In this document: one piece after another, positions 12,402 through 13,159 of the stretch
Position numbering within the stretch: the stretch's first letter is position 1
Layout: every line of letters begins with the position of its first letter
Notes under the pieces: generated by a model
Database searches by the model: none
Seen by the model: the letters and a program-made list of their open reading frames with translations, nothing else
Told to the model about the DNA's origin: nothing
Program-made: the position numbers and the translations under genes
Assembly: GCA_016928525.1 (NCBI GenBank)
Contig: JAFGKO010000200.1
Coordinates: forward strand, 1 to 13,159
Direction of reading: 5' to 3'
DNA length: 13,159 nt
Origin: Anaerolineales bacterium
GTDB lineage: Bacteria; Chloroflexota; Anaerolineae; Anaerolineales; Villigracilaceae

Positions 12402-13159
12402 GGAAACGCTGCTGCCTTTGTTGGAGGCTGCGCTTAATACGCGCGCCGACCTGTTCGACGAGCGGCATGAGTCCGCTTTTCGGCTGTTCAACGGGTTTTA
12501 CGAAGGCTGCCCTGACCTGGCCATCGACCTGTACGCTACGACGTTGGTGCTCCACAATTATGCTGACCCACCCGAGGCCGGGATTCTGCTTGCAGACGCC
12601 GCCCGCTTCTTCCTACGCTCGAAGCTGCCCTGGACGCGGACAGCGATTCTCAAAACCCGGAATTCTCCCGATCCCGCAAAACGGCGTGGACTGGTGTTGG
12701 ATGGTGATGCACCCGACCGCAAGATCCGCGAACACGGGGTCTGGTACGCGCTCGACCTGACGATGAACCGCGACACGAGTCTGTACCTGGATACCCGTCA
12801 CCTGCGCAAATGGGCAATAGATAATCTGGCGGGGGCAACGGTGCTGAACACGTTTGCGTATACGGGCAGTTTAGGGGTGGCAGCCCTGGGCGGCGGCGCG
12901 CAGCGGGTCGTCCATCTGGATTTGAACCGAAAGTTCCTGAACGTCGCCAAGACGTCCTACACGCTGAACGGGTTCCCAATCCACAAAGCGGACTTCATCA
13001 GCGGCGATTTCTTCCTGGAGGTGGGGCGCTTGAAACGCAGCGGCGCGCTGTTCGACTGTGTTTTTCTCGACCCGCCTTTCTTTGCGTCTACGAACAAGGG
13101 CAGCGTGGACCTGGTCGCGGAGGGGAAGCGCCTGATCAACAAAGTGCGCCCGCTGGTGG
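12394..13159 (+). CDS. Class I SAM-dependent rRNA methyltransferase (RlmI/COG1092-like), partial at the C terminus
   Basis: The frame opens at ATG 12394 (MDRETLLPLLEAALNTRADL) and stays open to the window edge (255 codons). LFNGFYEGCPDLAIDLY is the central-domain block of RlmI-like enzymes. NTFAYTGSLG (about 152-161) is SAM-binding motif I, and LDPPFF (D226) is the catalytic [DN]PP[FY] motif. E. coli RlmI methylates C5 of a 23S rRNA cytosine; the target here is not certain. The N-terminal PUA domain of E. coli RlmI is missing, because the chain starts directly at the central domain. GGGAG 8 nt before the ATG is the probable ribosome site. The start overlaps the nitroreductase stop by 8 bp, suggesting coupled translation. 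Confidence 0.88.
   Translation, partial: MDRETLLPLLEAALNTRADLFDERHESAFRLFNGFYEGCPDLAIDLYATTLVLHNYADPPEAGILLADAARFFLRSKLPWTRTAILKTRNSPDPAKRRGLVLDGDAPDRKIREHGVWYALDLTMNRDTSLYLDTRHLRKWAIDNLAGATVLNTFAYTGSLGVAALGGGAQRVVHLDLNRKFLNVAKTSYTLNGFPIHKADFISGDFFLEVGRLKRSGALFDCVFLDPPFFASTNKGSVDLVAEGKRLINKVRPLV

Overview
The window looks like chromosomal DNA from a Chloroflexota bacterium, most likely class Anaerolineae. This rests on protein character, not on a marker gene. The clues are a TIGR03663/Agl23-like membrane protein fused to NHL repeats, a DUF1028 protein with a C-terminal peptidoglycan-binding-like domain, a TM1586-type nitroreductase, and an ECF sigma factor paired with a membrane anti-sigma factor that carries LysM outside the cell. 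No rRNA, tRNA, CRISPR array or classical insertion sequence was found. Coding density is high, and the longest stretch without a gene is 187 bp (7973-8159).

Layout. Positions 1-1481 (minus) hold the sucC-sucD pair of the TCA cycle, with sucD running off the left edge. Positions 1482-1635 are a compact regulatory stretch: three hairpins behind the upstream gene, the last a good intrinsic terminator, and immediately after it an extended -10 promoter for sucCD. Positions 1636-5352 (minus) hold a very long GT-C-like membrane protein with an acidic linker and a complete six-repeat NHL propeller at its C terminus. A well-formed promoter at 5380-5408 shows that the ATG at 5352 is the start, not the GTG at 5397. 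Positions 5525-6838 (minus) hold the ECF sigma factor and its zinc-finger/LysM anti-sigma factor. Positions 6908-7972 (minus) hold rlmN.

Positions 8160-9311 (plus) hold an AT-rich lipoprotein gene of different base composition from its neighbours. It encodes a right-handed beta-helix with an exact 135-bp internal period. Its promoter (TTGACA-17-TAATAT) has a perfect 7-bp inverted repeat in the spacer, a candidate operator.

Positions 9357-11456 (minus) hold DUF1028, a small GIY-YIG nuclease and a HAD-IIA phosphatase. The GIY-YIG gene is bracketed by two REP-like structured repeats in inverted orientation. They share identical 15-bp and 13-bp arms but have different, still self-complementary cores. 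This 424-bp nuclease-plus-palindromes unit is the most unusual thing in the window. It sits exactly between the DUF1028 stop codon and the HAD start codon and may be a small mobile or domesticated cassette. Positions 11523-13159 (plus) hold a nitroreductase-like gene, probably translated from a leaderless mRNA, overlapping by 8 bp an RlmI-like methyltransferase that runs off the right edge.

How the genes relate. Most are independent housekeeping units (SucCD, RlmN, the methyltransferase, the HAD phosphatase). The envelope theme recurs in the GT-C/NHL protein, the LysM anti-sigma/sigma pair and the beta-helix lipoprotein, but nothing in the sequence proves that these act together.
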